Positions 62,493-64,000 of a DNA stretch of 64,000 nt are shown here, in pieces. Origin of the DNA: Microbacterium lacus (GTDB lineage Bacteria > Actinomycetota > Actinomycetes > Actinomycetales > Microbacteriaceae). The stretch lies in NCBI RefSeq assembly GCF_039531105.1, contig NZ_BAAAPK010000001.1, positions 124,001-188,000 on the forward strand. Direction: 5' to 3'. Numbering within the stretch: position 1 is the first letter of the stretch; each line of letters begins with the position of its first letter. Position numbers and translations under genes: made by a program. A model generated the notes under the pieces. It made no database searches and was not told the DNA's origin. It saw nothing but the letters and a program-made list of their open reading frames with translations.

Positions 62493-63093
62493 GGCCCCAC
62501 CCCGGAATACTCATGTCGGCCGACGCCGCGACCAGCCTCCCGGCGCGCGCCCGAACCGCTGCCAATGCCCGTTCCAGTGGCTCAAGTTCTGCAAGATTCA
62601 GTTGGAACACGACGGCACTGACACCACCAGAAACCGGTGAATCAAACTCCATTCGGACCGTAACAAATGGCGTCGCAACCACGGTGTCATCTGCCGCATC
62701 CGTCACGCGTAGATCAAGTGCGAGACGGTGACTCGTCAGAATGGGGAGGTAGCCGTCGCGCTCTTCGATGCCCTTGATTCGAGTCGTATCGTCCGGGCCT
62801 GGGTTTATGGCCGCAATCAGTCGAACTATTCGTGCATCCTCGTCGGGGAACGCTGCCCGGAGCTCAGCTTCTACGCCGTCAATGCCGTCTCGAACCGCGG
62901 CTTCGTACAAAATGCCAAGCGCGCGCTTTCCGACTTGATCGCTGGACTGAACGGGCTCGTTACTGAACGTGGCTGTCAGCTCGGCCATCGCACCATCGCG
63001 GAAGGCAGCAAACTGCTCATCGCTCAGGTCGAGAAGCTCCCGGACCGTATTGCGGAACGACTCAACCTTGAACAACGGCGCAAGGCGCGTCAT
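62473..63093 (-). CDS. Hypothetical protein, first gene of a three-gene operon
   Basis: 206 residues, soluble. An acidic helical N-terminal half (FRNTVRELLDLSDEQFAAFRDGAMAELTATF) is followed by a beta-rich half (YLPILTSHRLALDLRVTDAADDTVVATPFVTVRMEFDSP). No family recognised. The tight overlap with two membrane genes suggests a complex or signalling unit. Confidence 0.7.
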   Translation of the reverse strand: MTRLAPLFKVESFRNTVRELLDLSDEQFAAFRDGAMAELTATFSNEPVQSSDQVGKRALGILYEAAVRDGIDGVEAELRAAFPDEDARIVRLIAAINPGPDDTTRIKGIEERDGYLPILTSHRLALDLRVTDAADDTVVATPFVTVRMEFDSPVSGGVSAVVFQLNLAELEPLERALAAVRARAGRLVAASADMSIPGWGHGLPTE

Positions 63094-63407
63094 CTCATGC
63101 CCCCATCACCTTCGCGACGATACACGATACGCGTGAAGCCTCCGGGCCCGCGCCAGTTCGCGACCGAGCAGAGCTGATTCACGCGGCGAATGTAGTCAGC
63201 CTCATCGACATCTGACCGACTGAAGTGACTTTACCCGCCTTGAGACGTCGAGAGCCGAGCGGACTGCCCTTCGCCAGCGCTTCGTCCAAGCGCCCCGTCC
63301 GTTCCAGGATCGCCTTGGCGTCACGAACGCACGAAGCCCTCCGAGTGGCGCCCGACTCCCCCGACTGGAGAGAGTCGCCTGTCCGCGGTCGGCTCTACTC
63401 TCTTGGG
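63094..63407. other. Intergenic stretch between divergent genes
   Basis: 314 bases. No gene seen; it should hold the promoters of the three-gene operon and of the gene at the right edge. Confidence 0.4.
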
Positions 63408-64000
63408 GTGACCGACGACCGAGGCAACTACGGCTTTCGCTCCGAATCGGTCGAGGATCCCCAGGAGCTACGGAAAATCGCCGACTTCCGGCGGCGCATC
63501 CGACAGATTCCCCTGCTGCTCGAGTCGTGGCAGAAGTTGAGTGACAGCGAGCGGCTAGCGGACTCTCAACTGGCACTGGATGACGAGTTCACGGCGTGGC
63601 GCCACTTGTCGTCGGGTGTGAACTACTCACTGAACTTCGCGTCCGACAACCTACGGATGCTCCACCAGATCCACCGTGAGGACGCCGCGGATCCGCTCCC
63701 GTTCGTCGCAAGCTACCCACTTGCGAGATCCGCGCTCGAGGCCGGCGCCCTCGCTCACTGGGTGCTTGCTCCGGACGATCCGCGAGAGCGCGTGGCACGT
63801 CATCTGCGGAACGCCGCGAGGGAGCTTTTCGAGGAGACCTCGCTGCGGAACTACGCGTTCGAATTGGCGGACGAAGCGCCGGACCTGATTGGAATCTCAC
63901 GCTCCAAGCTCAGCGAGCAGCGTCGACAGCTGACCGCATGGAGAAAGAAGCACAGCGGACAAATTGCGGAGTGCGCCAGCCGAATCGGGATCACCTCTCC
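63408..64000 (+). CDS. Hypothetical protein, 3' end outside window
   Basis: GTG 63408 follows TTGGG and opens a frame without stop to the window end (at least 197 residues). The protein is helical and charged; RSALEAGALAHWVLAPDDPRERVARHLRNAARELFEE is the most distinct part and recalls soluble accessory proteins of unknown function seen singly in actinobacterial genomes. No motif that supports a function. Confidence 0.7.
   Translation, partial: MTDDRGNYGFRSESVEDPQELRKIADFRRRIRQIPLLLESWQKLSDSERLADSQLALDDEFTAWRHLSSGVNYSLNFASDNLRMLHQIHREDAADPLPFVASYPLARSALEAGALAHWVLAPDDPRERVARHLRNAARELFEETSLRNYAFELADEAPDLIGISRSKLSEQRRQLTAWRKKHSGQIAECASRIGITS

Noticed and set aside
1-64000. CRISPR arrays, insertion sequences and prophage modules
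   Set aside because: No regular spaced repeats, no transposase motifs, no capsid, terminase or tail genes were seen.

Overview
The window is high-GC DNA with GTG and ATG starts, many ATGA, GTGA and TGATG stop/start overlaps, and gene families typical of Actinomycetota. The best guess is a Microbacteriaceae-like soil or plant-associated bacterium; the genus is inference. No rRNA or tRNA genes, CRISPR arrays or transposases were recognised.

Region 1 (2-10620, + strand) is a conjugation (type IV secretion) operon. It encodes a partial conserved protein, an M23 peptidase, a small membrane protein, a VirB6/TrbL-like channel, an SCO6880-type protein, a VirB4-like ATPase, a ParA-like ATPase, a VirD4/TraG coupling protein, an HNH-like protein, a DUF4913-like protein and SSB. 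A GC-rich hairpin follows. The matching MobF (TraA/TrwC-type) relaxase-helicase lies about 31 kb away (42060-45203, - strand). The segment between them therefore looks like metabolic cargo of an integrative conjugative element or plasmid.

Region 2 (11221-41758) is that cargo, a carbohydrate island. It holds an overlapping L-rhamnose operon (rhaI-rhaM-aldolase/dehydrogenase fusion-rhaB); an AraC regulator divergent from a [3Fe-4S] ferredoxin-ferredoxin reductase-P450 operon; a seven-gene operon (sugar-binding lipoprotein, two permeases, WbsX/GH99-like protein, beta-propeller protein, split transketolase); two LacI regulators; a 1443-residue secreted DUF5060/DUF4038 hydrolase with discoidin domains; a ROK kinase with a GmhA-like SIS isomerase; a GH38 alpha-mannosidase; a second AraC regulator; and a second P450 with a VanB-like reductase. 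Near-identical palindromes (TGAACCGGTTCA) precede rhaI, the transport operon (divergent from lacI), the big hydrolase and the mannosidase, so these four units look like one LacI-type regulon. Together they suggest capture and breakdown of a rhamnose- and mannose-containing glycan or glycoside. The two P450 systems could remove O-methyl groups or oxidise an aglycone (hypothesis).

Region 3 (45204-64000) is accessory DNA made of short, mostly single-gene units of unknown function: an ECF sigma factor with its probable anti-sigma protein, HNH-like, DUF4279-like and DUF3800 proteins, a potassium channel, an XRE-type regulator, small membrane proteins and a three-gene membrane operon. Several genes are broken (hydrolase frameshift near 45880, DUF3800 frameshift near 50585, truncated NERD-type gene at 61236), and there is a 78-bp near-perfect direct repeat. 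This is the usual look of a decaying, frequently exchanged flank of a mobile element.
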